64,000 bases of DNA from Clostridia bacterium (GTDB lineage: Bacteria > Bacillota > Clostridia > Oscillospirales > Acutalibacteraceae). This document shows, piece by piece, positions 26,512-35,147 of this stretch (positions within the stretch are counted from its first letter, which is position 1; every line of letters begins with the position of its first letter). A program made the position numbers and the translations under genes. A model generated the notes under the pieces. The model did no database searches. It saw nothing but the letters and a program-made list of their open reading frames with translations, and had not been told where the DNA came from. The DNA lies in assembly GCA_017379935.1 (NCBI GenBank), contig JAFNVC010000034.1, positions 1-64,000 of the forward strand. Direction: 5' to 3'.

Positions 26512-27360
26512 ATGCAAACTGTTTTGTGCTATATAATGGCAATTATCACGTCGTTTACAGGTATGCTCGGCAGTCTGACGGGTATCCGTATCGGTAAAAA
26601 AGAAATCGATCTTGAGAAATTTGAGCTCGTATGGTCGGATGAATTTGACGGAGATACTATCAATGAGGAAAACTGGAAGGGGGTCTACGGCAACACCGAA
26701 AAGGCGGTTATGCGTAAGGGCGGTTACGTTCACAAGGAGCTTGCTGAGGTAAAGGACGGCAATCTTCATATCTATACGAAATATCTTGAAGAGGGTACGG
26801 GCGGCGGTCCCGCGGGCTATTATACATATATGATGTATACGCGTGACCTTTTTGAGCAGAGGTACGGATATTTCGAGGTGCGCTGTATCCTGCCGAAGGG
26901 TGCAGGCCAATGGGCGGCATTCTGGATGAATTCCCCGATGATGGAAAATGTTGACGGCTCGGCGGCGGACGGTGCGGAAATCGATATTTTTGAATCTCCG
27001 AATTATCATAGAAGGCTGTTCAGGGACTATATATCCTCAAACGTACATTATGACGGCTACGGCAAGGATATTGTCAGCGGAAAAATGGGAATATATAAGG
27101 CGGATAATCCCTATGAGGAGTATAACACCTACGGTCTCGAGTGGAATGAGGAGGAGTATATCTTCTATATTAACGGAGTTCAGACGAAGCGGACCCGATT
27201 CGGAATTTCAGAAGCTCCGCAGTATCTGATTCTTTCCGTAGAGGTCGGCGGAGCAAACGGTGTACCCGACCCGGAATCCTGGGCAGGAGATATGAGTAAA
27301 AATGATTCTCTCCCTTCCGATTTTATAGTTGATTATGTAAGAGCATATCAATACAAATAA
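26512..27360 (+). CDS. GH16 beta-glucanase-like enzyme with hydrophobic N-terminus
   Basis: A 282-residue GH16 jelly-roll hydrolase. FELVWSDEFDGDTIN opens the domain (about residue 37), and the catalytic triad motif ExDxxE is seen as AEIDIFES (about 149-156), with RYGYFEVRCILPKG and WAAFWM before it. GH16 enzymes attack laminarin, lichenan, agarose and related polymers; the non-bulged EIDIFE form fits laminarinase-type members. A hydrophobic segment (about 3-28) without a classical signal motif probably anchors or exports it. The ATG at 26512 has GGAGG 7 bases upstream; an upstream in-frame ATG inside the previous gene lacks one. A terminator follows. Confidence 0.9.
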   Translation: MQTVLCYIMAIITSFTGMLGSLTGIRIGKKEIDLEKFELVWSDEFDGDTINEENWKGVYGNTEKAVMRKGGYVHKELAEVKDGNLHIYTKYLEEGTGGGPAGYYTYMMYTRDLFEQRYGYFEVRCILPKGAGQWAAFWMNSPMMENVDGSAADGAEIDIFESPNYHRRLFRDYISSNVHYDGYGKDIVSGKMGIYKADNPYEEYNTYGLEWNEEEYIFYINGVQTKRTRFGISEAPQYLILSVEVGGANGVPDPESWAGDMSKNDSLPSDFIVDYVRAYQYK

Positions 27361-27366
27361 TAAGCA

Positions 27367-27396
27367 AAAGGCTGGCAGATTTCTCTGTCAGCCTTT
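27367..27396. terminator. Bidirectional terminator after the GH16 gene
   Basis: A 12-bp stem with one G-U pair (27367-27378 with 27385-27396), between convergent genes. Confidence 0.8.
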
Positions 27397-27411
27397 GTTG
27401 TATATTGAGGA

Positions 27412-28323
27412 TTAAACCTTTGCGGTCTCTTTGTCACTTACCTTGCTTTCCTTTTTATCAAAGAAGGATGTAAAGTTAATGATGAAAAGTAAAGCATAAG
27501 CGACCCACATCGGAAGATTTTCGATGAATGCACTCTTACCGACGGTCACGAGAAGGACAAGCATCAGGATGAGCACGGCAACGAAGATGATGGTTGCTGC
27601 CATATATTTTTTATCCTTCTGCCTGAACTTGTGAAGAAGGAAGATGATAACGCCTGCCGCACCGAGGAATGCAAAGATGAGCGCCGTTGCCCAATGCGAG
27701 AGGCATCGTGCTGTCATCACAAGGTCAAGACCTGCAGAAGGAACGTTGACCGTTACGAATATTGCCGCACAGCCGAGCGAGGTCACGATAACACCTGCCT
27801 TGCCCGTATAATTGTTCTTGCGGTACATATATAATGTATTGGTAAAAATCGAGAGCGATGCGAGCACGCCCCAGATTCTGAAATACCACGGATATCTGAG
27901 ACCGAGCATACTTGCCGTAACATCTGTAAGAATGTTACCGAACTGTTCGGGGAAGCTTAAAAAGCCGTACCAGGTTATGAACGCGAAGCCTGCGATAAGG
28001 TTTGCTGCGCAGAAAACGGTTGTTGCCTTATTGAGCTTATCTGCAAAAAGTATTTTGCGGATGAAAACGGCGTATAAAATCAGTAATGCTGTTGAAGCGG
28101 CAATCCATATCCAATAAACGACAGGGCTTGAAAACAACGGCTCATAAAGCATACCGTCAAATTTTGCGATAAATTCTTCAGCGGGCAGAGCCATATCCGC
28201 CTCAGTCGGGATTATGTAGGGATATTTGTCCCATCCCATAAACAGAGCCATCCACAGACCGTATACTACTGCGATTGCGCCCCAGAGTCCCATATAGGCC
28301 TTCATCATTTTTTTGTCACCCAT
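27412..28323 (-). CDS. Multi-spanning membrane protein of unknown function
   Basis: A 303-residue protein with about eight hydrophobic segments (near 8-28, 72-93, 104-125, 145-165, 178-200, 205-230, 243-265 and 268-290), short charged loops and a lysine-rich tail. An extracytoplasmic loop of about 40 residues follows the first helix. I recognise no motif. The ATG at 28323 is used because AGGTGAT lies 4-10 bases upstream; the first 14 codons of the longer frame look like leader. It has its own promoter, divergent from the next gene. Confidence 0.75.
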   Translation of the reverse strand: MGDKKMMKAYMGLWGAIAVVYGLWMALFMGWDKYPYIIPTEADMALPAEEFIAKFDGMLYEPLFSSPVVYWIWIAASTALLILYAVFIRKILFADKLNKATTVFCAANLIAGFAFITWYGFLSFPEQFGNILTDVTASMLGLRYPWYFRIWGVLASLSIFTNTLYMYRKNNYTGKAGVIVTSLGCAAIFVTVNVPSAGLDLVMTARCLSHWATALIFAFLGAAGVIIFLLHKFRQKDKKYMAATIIFVAVLILMLVLLVTVGKSAFIENLPMWVAYALLFIINFTSFFDKKESKVSDKETAKV

Positions 28324-28343
28324 TTTTATCACCTCTTGCTGCC

Positions 28344-28372
28344 ATTTTAACATTAACGCCGGCACTTTGCAA
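28344..28372 (-). promoter_or_regulatory. Promoter of the membrane protein gene
   Basis: On the minus strand: TTGCAA (28367-28372), 17 bases, TAAAAT (28344-28349) with TGT extension. Confidence 0.6.
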
Positions 28373-28389
28373 TAGAATAAAAAACGAAA

Positions 28390-28418
28390 TTGCGTTTTCT
28401 GCCCGACTGTGATATTAT
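28390..28418 (+). promoter_or_regulatory. Promoter of the small repeat membrane protein gene
   Basis: TTGCGT (28390-28395), 17 bases, TATTAT (28413-28418) with TGA extension, 18 bases before the ATG. Confidence 0.6.
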
Positions 28419-28435
28419 GTCCTCGGGGTGATTGT

Positions 28436-28936
28436 ATGAATCCTTATATTATCGTTGCGGTTATGCTTGTGATTGACCTTGTTTCAATTCCGTTTTTTAT
28501 CCGCTCAATGCTGAAAAAGAATATCAGAAACAAGGGTGCGGCTATTACGCTGCTGCTTGTTGCATTCATTGCCGTTGAGGCGGCGTTTTCCGTTTTTTAT
28601 ATCAATGCCAACCGCTTCTATGACCGTGAGGGTAATATCTACACCTCGGCTGAGGATGTGATTTACCATGACCGCGAGGGTAACGAGTACACGCTTTACC
28701 CGACGAAGGCTGACCATTGGCACTTTATTTCAACAGACAGCAGATATACTTATATCGCCGAGCGTGTCTACGTTGACAAGGACGGCTACATTGTCTACGA
28801 CAGAGAAAATAAAATTAAGGAAACTGACCTTAAATATGTCTACGCCGACGATGAGGGTAACGAATATTACCGTGCGGACGAAATCAGATTCGACAGTAAA
28901 GGCTCAATAAGGCTTAAAAATTCCGAAAAAAGTTGA
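28436..28936 (+). CDS. Small membrane protein with DREGN-type repeats
   Basis: A 166-residue protein with two N-terminal hydrophobic helices (about 2-21 and 35-57) and an outside-facing tail built from short repeats: YDREGNIYTSAEDV, HDREGNEYTL, DKDGYIVYDRENK and DDEGNEYYRADEI, each a turn followed by a strand. The pattern suggests a small repeat beta-structure. Function unknown. The ATG at 28436 is supported by GGGGTGAT. Confidence 0.7.
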   Translation: MNPYIIVAVMLVIDLVSIPFFIRSMLKKNIRNKGAAITLLLVAFIAVEAAFSVFYINANRFYDREGNIYTSAEDVIYHDREGNEYTLYPTKADHWHFISTDSRYTYIAERVYVDKDGYIVYDRENKIKETDLKYVYADDEGNEYYRADEIRFDSKGSIRLKNSEKS

Positions 28937-28989
28937 CATTTTACTTAATCAATGATAAAATTTTTTCAATAAGAATCGAATATGGTTGG

Positions 28990-29204
28990 AACTAATGATG
29001 GAGGCGCGGTTCATTACGATTAGCTCTCACAGGTCGAGGCAACGCAGGGAGTGAAAAGATTAACCGCCGAAGTGAAGGGGAATTGCCTTTTGAACCTTTG
29101 CTGGGACGTTGCAGAATATGTAACGTACTGTCACGGTTTGTGGAGTGCTATCAAGTAGGTCTTTTTCAGGACGTGGTTGGTAATGCTGGCCATGTCCTTT
29201 TCTT
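28990..29204 (+). promoter_or_regulatory. Lysine riboswitch (L-box) with terminator
   Basis: The aptamer runs from about 28990 to 29160. It shows the L-box landmarks: TGATGGAGGCGCG at the 5' side of P1, AGGTCGAGGCAACGCAG, the core CCGCCGAAGTGAAGGGGAA, and the 3' side CTGTCACGGTTTGTGGAG closing with GCTATCA, which pairs with TGATGG. A terminator hairpin (29169-29178 with 29188-29197, T-rich tail) follows directly. It precedes an NhaC-type transporter, a known target class of lysine riboswitches. Lysine binding should cause termination before the gene. Assignment is by recalled consensus, not a covariance search. Confidence 0.88.
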
Positions 29205-29230
29205 TTAAAAATTTATGGAGGGTTTTCAGT

Positions 29231-30907
29231 ATGACAAAAACAAAGAAAATTGTCTTGGCTATTGTCGCAGTTGCAGTTGTAGCTCTGCTTGCATTTGCAG
29301 CGGTTAACGGCGGTCATCTTGCAACAGCACCCTGTGTTGATTGCGGCGGTGCAGGTCTTGTTGATGACGCTGCTTGCGAAACATGTGGCGGCGAAGGCAA
29401 TGTAACAGCATCCTGGTGGGCACTTGTTCCCCCGGTTATTGCTATCGGTCTCGCACTTATCACAAAGGAAGTTTATTCTTCACTCTTCATCGGTATTGTA
29501 GCCGGCGCAATCCTCGGCTCGAACTTCAGCTTTACGGGCACGATGGATCTTATCACGGGCAATGCATTGATTGACGCTGTTTCAGGCACGGCAGGTATCT
29601 TTATCTTCCTTGTTGTTCTCGGTGTAGTTGTTGCTCTTATCAACAAGTCGGGCGGCTCTGCAGCTTTCGGTGCATGGGCTGAAAAGCACATCAAGTCAAG
29701 AGTCGGCGCAATGCTCGCAACATTCGTTCTCGGCGTGCTTATCTTCATTGACGACTATTTCAACTGTCTTACAGTCGGCTCTGTTATGCGTCCCGTTACA
29801 GACAGCAAGAAGGTTTCCCGTGCGAAGCTTTCCTACCTTATTGACGCAACAGCAGCTCCTATCTGTATGATCGCTCCCATCTCTTCATGGGCGGCAGCAG
29901 TTGCTTCATACGCTCCTGAGGGAGAGGGCCTTTCACTCTTTATCAAGGCTATTCCCTATAACTTCTATTCACTTCTCACACTCGTTTTTGTTGTTGCTCT
30001 CAGCGCAATGAAGTTCGATTACGGCCCGATGAGAATTCACGAGGTTAACGCTAAGCTTAAGGGCGACCTTTACACAGCAGGCGATAAGGCTGAGGTTGCA
30101 GATGAGGGACACAGCGTTAAGGGTAAGGTTATTGACCTTATTCTTCCGATTCTTGTTCTTATCGTTGCCTGCGTATTCGCACTTGTTTACAACGGCGGCA
30201 TCCTTGACGGTGCAAACTTCATCGATGCTTTCTCAAACACAGATGCAACAGTAGGTCTTCCGTGGGGCAGTATTATTGCTCTCGTATTTGCTATCGCTTA
30301 CTTCTGCATCCGTAAGGTTGTTACCTTCAAGGAAGCTATGGAGTGCATCCCGAAGGGCTTCATCGCAATGGTTCCCGCTATCCTTATTCTTACATTCGCT
30401 ACAGCACTTAAGAATATGACAGGCGTACTCGGTGCAAAGCCGTTTGTTAACGATGTTATGTCAAACGTTCCCGACGGTCTTGCAAGCTTTATCCCCGCAA
30501 TCGTATTCCTTGTTGCTTGCTTCATTTCCTTCGCAACAGGTACATCATGGGGTACCTTCGGTATTCTTATCCCGATCGTTATCACAATCTTCGATACAGG
30601 CGATCCGCTTCAGATTATCGCTATGTCAGCTTGTCTTGCAGGTTCAGTCTGCGGCGACCACTGCTCACCGATTTCAGATACAACAATTATGTCATCTGCA
30701 GGCGGTCAGTGTAACCACCTTAACCACGTTTCAACACAGCTTCCGTATGCAATTTCCGTTGCAGCGATCTCCTTCGTAATGTACGTTCTTGCAGGCTTTG
30801 TAAACAGCGCAGCAATCGTACTTCCCGTCGGTATCGTCGTTACAATTGCATTCCTCTTCGTAATGAAGGGCATTATGGCTAAGAAATACGGCAAGGACAA
30901 TATCTGA
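29231..30907 (+). CDS. NhaC-family transporter, probable lysine transporter, with cysteine-knuckle insert
   Basis: A 558-residue membrane protein with about 12 helices. Motifs such as KSGGSAAFGAWAEKH, FIDDYFNCLTVGSVM and CGDHCSPISDTTIMSS are those of the NhaC sodium:proton antiporter family. Control by a lysine riboswitch points to the lysine-transporter branch sometimes called LysW. Unusually, between the first hydrophobic segment and the transport domain lies CVDCGGAGLVDDAACETCGGEG, a pair of CxxCGGxG units (Cys 35, 38, 49, 52) like the DnaJ zinc-binding repeats. The ATG at 29231 follows GGAGG by 9 bases; upstream in-frame starts overlap the riboswitch terminator. Confidence 0.88.
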   Translation: MTKTKKIVLAIVAVAVVALLAFAAVNGGHLATAPCVDCGGAGLVDDAACETCGGEGNVTASWWALVPPVIAIGLALITKEVYSSLFIGIVAGAILGSNFSFTGTMDLITGNALIDAVSGTAGIFIFLVVLGVVVALINKSGGSAAFGAWAEKHIKSRVGAMLATFVLGVLIFIDDYFNCLTVGSVMRPVTDSKKVSRAKLSYLIDATAAPICMIAPISSWAAAVASYAPEGEGLSLFIKAIPYNFYSLLTLVFVVALSAMKFDYGPMRIHEVNAKLKGDLYTAGDKAEVADEGHSVKGKVIDLILPILVLIVACVFALVYNGGILDGANFIDAFSNTDATVGLPWGSIIALVFAIAYFCIRKVVTFKEAMECIPKGFIAMVPAILILTFATALKNMTGVLGAKPFVNDVMSNVPDGLASFIPAIVFLVACFISFATGTSWGTFGILIPIVITIFDTGDPLQIIAMSACLAGSVCGDHCSPISDTTIMSSAGGQCNHLNHVSTQLPYAISVAAISFVMYVLAGFVNSAAIVLPVGIVVTIAFLFVMKGIMAKKYGKDNI

Positions 30908-30923
30908 TCAGATTAAAATCCGA

Positions 30924-30957
30924 AAGGCTCTGACACAAAAAGTCAGAGCCTTTTTTG
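30924..30957 (+). terminator. Terminator of the transporter gene
   Basis: An 11-bp perfect stem (30924-30934 with 30942-30952) followed by TTTTT. Confidence 0.9.
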
Positions 30958-31053
30958 TCTGTTTTTAACAAAAAACGGTGAGAGTGAAATTTAAACAAAT
31001 TGTAAAATGATAAATATCGACGAAAAATTTGTGCATTTACTCTTGTAAAAATC

Positions 31054-31082
31054 TTGCAAATAGTTTAAAATACATATATTAT
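31054..31082 (+). promoter_or_regulatory. Promoter of the foldase gene
   Basis: TTGCAA (31054-31059), 17 bases, TATTAT (31077-31082). Confidence 0.6.
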
Positions 31083-31138
31083 TCTTCGTTATAGCGGAGA
31101 ATGCCGAACGGCAAAACATAAGAAAAGGAATGAATGTA

Positions 31139-32824
31139 ATGGCTAACGAAAAGTCAAAGGCGGAGCAGTACCGCGACGAGCGTAAGGCTCGAATTGCAGA
31201 GGCTGCAAAGAAAAACGCCAAAAATATGGAAAAGAAGAACACAGCGAAAAAAGCTGTAAGCAAGATTATCTCAATTATTCTTGCTGCTGCAATCGCTCTC
31301 GGTGCTGTCGGCATCGTGTTCAACTACTACGGCACATTCGAGAGAATGATCAGCATCGGCGGTGTCGGCGAGGATCAGAAGGTTTCTGCTGCTGAGTATG
31401 AGTATTATTATATGCAGACATACAGCCAGTTCCTCAGCCTCATTTCACAGTACAGCTCAATGGGTGTTGACTACGGCTTTGATACATCTCTTCGTCCCTC
31501 AGAGCAGACAACAACAACCAAGGACGCTGACGGCAACGAGATTTCCTGGGAGGAATATCTCCGTGATATGACTATCGACAACATCAAGGTTCAGAAGGCA
31601 TATTACAATGAGGCAATCAAGGCAGGCTACGGCGAGCTTACAGATGCCGAGAAGGAATCAATCGACGCTCAGCTCGATCAGATCCGTGAGCAGGCTGCTA
31701 CCACAACAACATCAACAGGCGAGGCAAAGCCGAGATATTCTCTCAACGCTTTCCTTCGTATGAACTACGGCTCATTTATGAACTCAGGCTTCCTTAAGAA
31801 GATTCTTAAGGCTGAAACAATCGTTTCAAAGTATTACGCTGATAAGATTGCCGGTCTCGAGTCTTCATACGATCAGGCAGAGGTTGACAAAAAGTATAAC
31901 GCTGACAAGTCAGCTTATGACGTTGTAGATTTCCGCGTATATCAGTTCACAACAACAACTCTCACAGCTGATAAGGGTGAGTCAAGTGATGCTCTCAAGA
32001 AGCGTCAGGCTGAGGCTGATGCAAAGGTAAAGAAGAACGCTGAGGACTTCGCAGCAGCTGCAAAGGACGAGGCTTCATTCCTTGCAAAGGCTAAGGAGCT
32101 CAACAAGGATACAAAGGACTACGATGCAGACAAGAGCACAAAGATGGCAAGCCAGCTCAAGTCAAGCGTTCAGAGCAATCTTTCAGAGGATGTTGCAAAG
32201 TGGCTCTTTGATGCTAAGACAGCAGTAGGCTCAGTAAAGATGTTCACATCTTCAGATAAGAAGACATTCAACGTTGTTCTTCTTACAGCAGCAGGTCATC
32301 AGGAGGATACAGTTTCTGTCCGTCACATCCTTTTCTCAAACAAGGATGCTGAGGGTAAGGCTCTTTCAGAGGCTGAAATCGCACAGAAGAAGAAGGATGC
32401 AGAAGCAGCTCTCAAGGAATGGGAGAAGGGCGAAAAGACATCTGACAGCTTCGGCAAAATCGCAGCAGAGAAGACAGAGGATACCGGTTCACAGTCAACA
32501 GGCGGTCTCTATGAGAACGTTCTTCCCGGTCAGATGGTACCTGAGTTTGATGCATGGATTTTTGATGCAGCCCGCGCAGAGGGTGACACAGCAATCGTTG
32601 AGACAGATTACGGTTACCACGTAATGTACTTCATCAGCAAGAACGGCAGTTACTACGATGCAACAATCCGTTCAGAGCTTGCAAGTGCAGAGTTTGAAGA
32701 AACAGCAACAGCTCTCCTTGATTCTGACGAGTATGACGTAGGCTTCGGTCCGCGCCGTCTTGCATACGCAGAGAACAAGATGATCGATAAGATTATGATG
32801 CTTCTCTCACAGTCAGCACAGTAA
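31139..32824 (+). CDS. Membrane-anchored parvulin-type peptidyl-prolyl isomerase (PrsA/SurA-like)
   Basis: A 561-residue protein. A basic cytoplasmic start (about 1-42) is followed by one hydrophobic anchor (about 45-68) and a long helical chaperone region (about 85-400). The parvulin domain near 400-520 shows VSVRHILFSNKDAEG and ENVLPGQMVPEFDAWIFDA, followed by ETDYGYHVMYF. It should fold exported proteins on the outer face of the membrane. It lacks a lipobox, unlike classic PrsA. The ATG at 31139 has AAAGGA 9 bases upstream; the ATG at 31130 touches the binding site. Codon choice is biased to a few codons, suggesting high expression. Confidence 0.88.
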   Translation: MANEKSKAEQYRDERKARIAEAAKKNAKNMEKKNTAKKAVSKIISIILAAAIALGAVGIVFNYYGTFERMISIGGVGEDQKVSAAEYEYYYMQTYSQFLSLISQYSSMGVDYGFDTSLRPSEQTTTTKDADGNEISWEEYLRDMTIDNIKVQKAYYNEAIKAGYGELTDAEKESIDAQLDQIREQAATTTTSTGEAKPRYSLNAFLRMNYGSFMNSGFLKKILKAETIVSKYYADKIAGLESSYDQAEVDKKYNADKSAYDVVDFRVYQFTTTTLTADKGESSDALKKRQAEADAKVKKNAEDFAAAAKDEASFLAKAKELNKDTKDYDADKSTKMASQLKSSVQSNLSEDVAKWLFDAKTAVGSVKMFTSSDKKTFNVVLLTAAGHQEDTVSVRHILFSNKDAEGKALSEAEIAQKKKDAEAALKEWEKGEKTSDSFGKIAAEKTEDTGSQSTGGLYENVLPGQMVPEFDAWIFDAARAEGDTAIVETDYGYHVMYFISKNGSYYDATIRSELASAEFEETATALLDSDEYDVGFGPRRLAYAENKMIDKIMMLLSQSAQ

Positions 32825-32837
32825 GCAAATAAAATTA

Positions 32838-32871
32838 AACGCCTGAGCATTTCGCTCAGGCGTTATTTTTA
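32838..32871. terminator. Bidirectional terminator after the foldase gene
   Basis: An 11-bp perfect stem (32838-32848 with 32854-32864), then ATTTTTAT; convergent with the alpha-galactosidase gene. Confidence 0.88.
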
Positions 32872-32878
32872 TATTCAG

Positions 32879-35062
32879 TTAAACCTCTTTAACGTAAACC
32901 ATAAAGCTTGTTCCGCCGTTGATGTCACCGCCGAGAGTGAGGTTGACACCTGCGTTCATCAGCAATGCGCCGGAGTAGATTTCTCCGTCGGCCTCGTTGC
33001 GGTAAAGCTTGTTTTCGTCAAGTCCCTTGAAGCGGACGTTGAGGAAGTTGTGCGGTGTTCTGTTCTTGATAACAACCGTAAGGAGCGACTCGCTCTTATC
33101 CTTGGCAACGAAGGACCATGCGCAACGGAACTCGTCATCCGTCGGAGCAATGATTCTGTAAAGGTCGCCGTAATGGGTAAGGTCGTAATACTTGTGATAA
33201 AGCTTCGATGTTTCCTTGACGGTAGCCTTCTCCTCGTCTGTCAGATGCTTCGGGTCGAGCTCGTAGCCGAATGTACCCCAGAGAGCAACAGCCGCCTTGG
33301 TTTCGATTCCCGTACGGCTGCAGGCAGAAACGTGAGCGCCCATGCTTGATGCGGGATAGCACATTGATGTGCCGAACTGGATGCGGAGTCTCTCAATCGG
33401 GTCGGTGTTATCCGAGCACCAGGTCTGCGGCATATAGTAAAGCATACCCGGATCATAGCGTCCGCCGCCGCCCGCACAGCTTTCGAAAAGAATGTCGGGG
33501 AATGCAGAAGTGATACGGTCCATAAGCTCGTAGGTGCCGAGAATGAAGCGGTGGAAGAATTCCTTCTGATGCTTTTTATCAAGAAGCATTGATGCCGGCT
33601 CGGAGATAGGACGGTTGTAGTCCCATTTGAGGTAAGCGATGTTGTTCTTTGAAAGCACGTCATACATCTGATTGAATATATGGTCGCGCACATCCTGACG
33701 GGTCATATCGATAACGTACTGCTGTCTGCCGGGAGAGATTTCTCTGCCCTCAACGTGAACGCACCAGTCGGGATGAACTCGGTAAATATCAGAGTCGGGA
33801 GAAATCATCTCAGGCTCAAACCAGATACCGAATTCCATACCCTCAGCATTTACTCTTTCAATAAGCTTTGAAAGCGGACCGTTGAGCTTATCCTCATTTA
33901 CATACCAGTCGCCGAGTGAGCAGTTGTCACCGTTGCGCACACCGAACCAGCCGTCGTCCATAACGAGAAGCTCACAGCCGAGCTGCTTTGCCTGCTTTGC
34001 ATAGCGGACGAGTGTCTCGTCGTCAAAGTCAAAGCCCGAGCCCTCCCAGCTGTTGATGAGAAGCGGACGCTTTTTCTTTTTCCAGCTGCCGCGGATAAGA
34101 TTATTTGCATAGAAATCGTGGAAGGTACGGCTCATACCGCCGAGTCCGTTTGCCGAGTATGCCATAACAGCCTCGGGTGCCTGGAATTCCTCGCCGGGCT
34201 CAAGAAGCCAGGTGAAGTCGATGGGATTGATACCCATAACAAGGCGTGTGCAGTCCATATAATCGGTTTCGATGTCAATTGCAAAGTTACCGCTGTAAAC
34301 GAAGTTGAAGCCGAATGCATCGCCGTAATCCTCACCGCCGTTATCGTCAACGAGAGCAACGAACGGGTTGTGGTTATGGCTTGAGGAGCCGCGCTTGCTT
34401 GCGACGGACTGGAGTCCGTGTGCAAGGTGACGGGTCTGTACAGTTCTTTCTCTGAGCCATGTGCCGTAAAGATTGACCATATTATAGCTCATTGACGGGA
34501 AATTAACACAACAGCTTGCAACCTTTTCTATCTCAAAGGCTTCTGTTCCCGTGTTTTCTATCTTGACACTTTGTGTAATTATGCTATGATTTTTAAAGGC
34601 GGTATAGCAAAGTGTAACCTTTGCGCCCGTGAACTTATCAATAGCATAGATTTCGAGAGTGTCTGCCTCGTCATCAGAGTTGCAGTATGTATGGGGCAAG
34701 CCCTTGAGCTTCGGCTTACCGCTGTAAATCTTATGGTCAACGTATCTTATATCCGTTGTGCTTCTGCCCTGACTGTCTCTGATTGAAAGAGCAGAAAGGC
34801 GGAAATCACCGCCCGCGTTGCAGGCGTATTCCATCGGCTGAATATCGAGGGAAAAATATCCGTCGTCAGCGGTGGTAGCTGTAAGAGGAGAAATCGACGC
34901 GAAGCCGCCTCTGAATGCGGTTGATACGAGATTGTTGTCGGGCAGTCTTTTGCCGTAATAAAGGTGAACGAGATATTCACCGCGGAAAATACCTATTGCA
35001 TAGGTAGAATCAAGAGAATCAATTTTAAAAATTCTTCGTTCCTTATCAAAAGAAATTGACAC
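32879..35062 (-). CDS. GH36 alpha-galactosidase, cytoplasmic
   Basis: A 727-residue enzyme, the normal size of Gram-positive GH36 alpha-galactosidases. An N-terminal beta-sandwich (about 1-325) precedes the catalytic barrel, with LLVMDDGWFG, GIWFEPEMISPDSD, the nucleophile D481 in LKWDYNRPI, the acid/base D551 in CSDNTDP and the CAGGGGRYDPGM stretch. It releases alpha-1,6-galactose from raffinose-family sugars and galactomannan fragments. There is no signal peptide. The start is GTG at 35062, preceded by AAAGGA. A consensus promoter and a palindromic operator candidate lie just upstream. No oligosaccharide transporter is adjacent. Confidence 0.95.
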   Translation of the reverse strand: MSISFDKERRIFKIDSLDSTYAIGIFRGEYLVHLYYGKRLPDNNLVSTAFRGGFASISPLTATTADDGYFSLDIQPMEYACNAGGDFRLSALSIRDSQGRSTTDIRYVDHKIYSGKPKLKGLPHTYCNSDDEADTLEIYAIDKFTGAKVTLCYTAFKNHSIITQSVKIENTGTEAFEIEKVASCCVNFPSMSYNMVNLYGTWLRERTVQTRHLAHGLQSVASKRGSSSHNHNPFVALVDDNGGEDYGDAFGFNFVYSGNFAIDIETDYMDCTRLVMGINPIDFTWLLEPGEEFQAPEAVMAYSANGLGGMSRTFHDFYANNLIRGSWKKKKRPLLINSWEGSGFDFDDETLVRYAKQAKQLGCELLVMDDGWFGVRNGDNCSLGDWYVNEDKLNGPLSKLIERVNAEGMEFGIWFEPEMISPDSDIYRVHPDWCVHVEGREISPGRQQYVIDMTRQDVRDHIFNQMYDVLSKNNIAYLKWDYNRPISEPASMLLDKKHQKEFFHRFILGTYELMDRITSAFPDILFESCAGGGGRYDPGMLYYMPQTWCSDNTDPIERLRIQFGTSMCYPASSMGAHVSACSRTGIETKAAVALWGTFGYELDPKHLTDEEKATVKETSKLYHKYYDLTHYGDLYRIIAPTDDEFRCAWSFVAKDKSESLLTVVIKNRTPHNFLNVRFKGLDENKLYRNEADGEIYSGALLMNAGVNLTLGGDINGGTSFMVYVKEV

Positions 35063-35080
35063 ATTATCATCCTTTCTGAG

Positions 35081-35093
35081 TGTGTTTTACACA
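35081..35093. promoter_or_regulatory. Candidate operator of the alpha-galactosidase gene
   Basis: The perfect 13-base palindrome TGTGT-TTT-ACACA overlaps the expected transcription start of the alpha-galactosidase gene, just downstream of its -10. The position would let a bound protein block transcription. It does not match the cre consensus and no regulator gene is adjacent. Confidence 0.4.
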
Positions 35094-35098
35094 GATCA

Positions 35099-35127
35099 AT
35101 TTTATCATACCATTCAGGCATCGTCAA
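35099..35127 (-). promoter_or_regulatory. Promoter of the alpha-galactosidase gene
   Basis: On the minus strand: TTGACG (35122-35127), 17 bases, TAAAAT (35099-35104) with TGA extension. Confidence 0.72.
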
Positions 35128-35147
35128 CAACAAAGGGGGTTTGTTTT

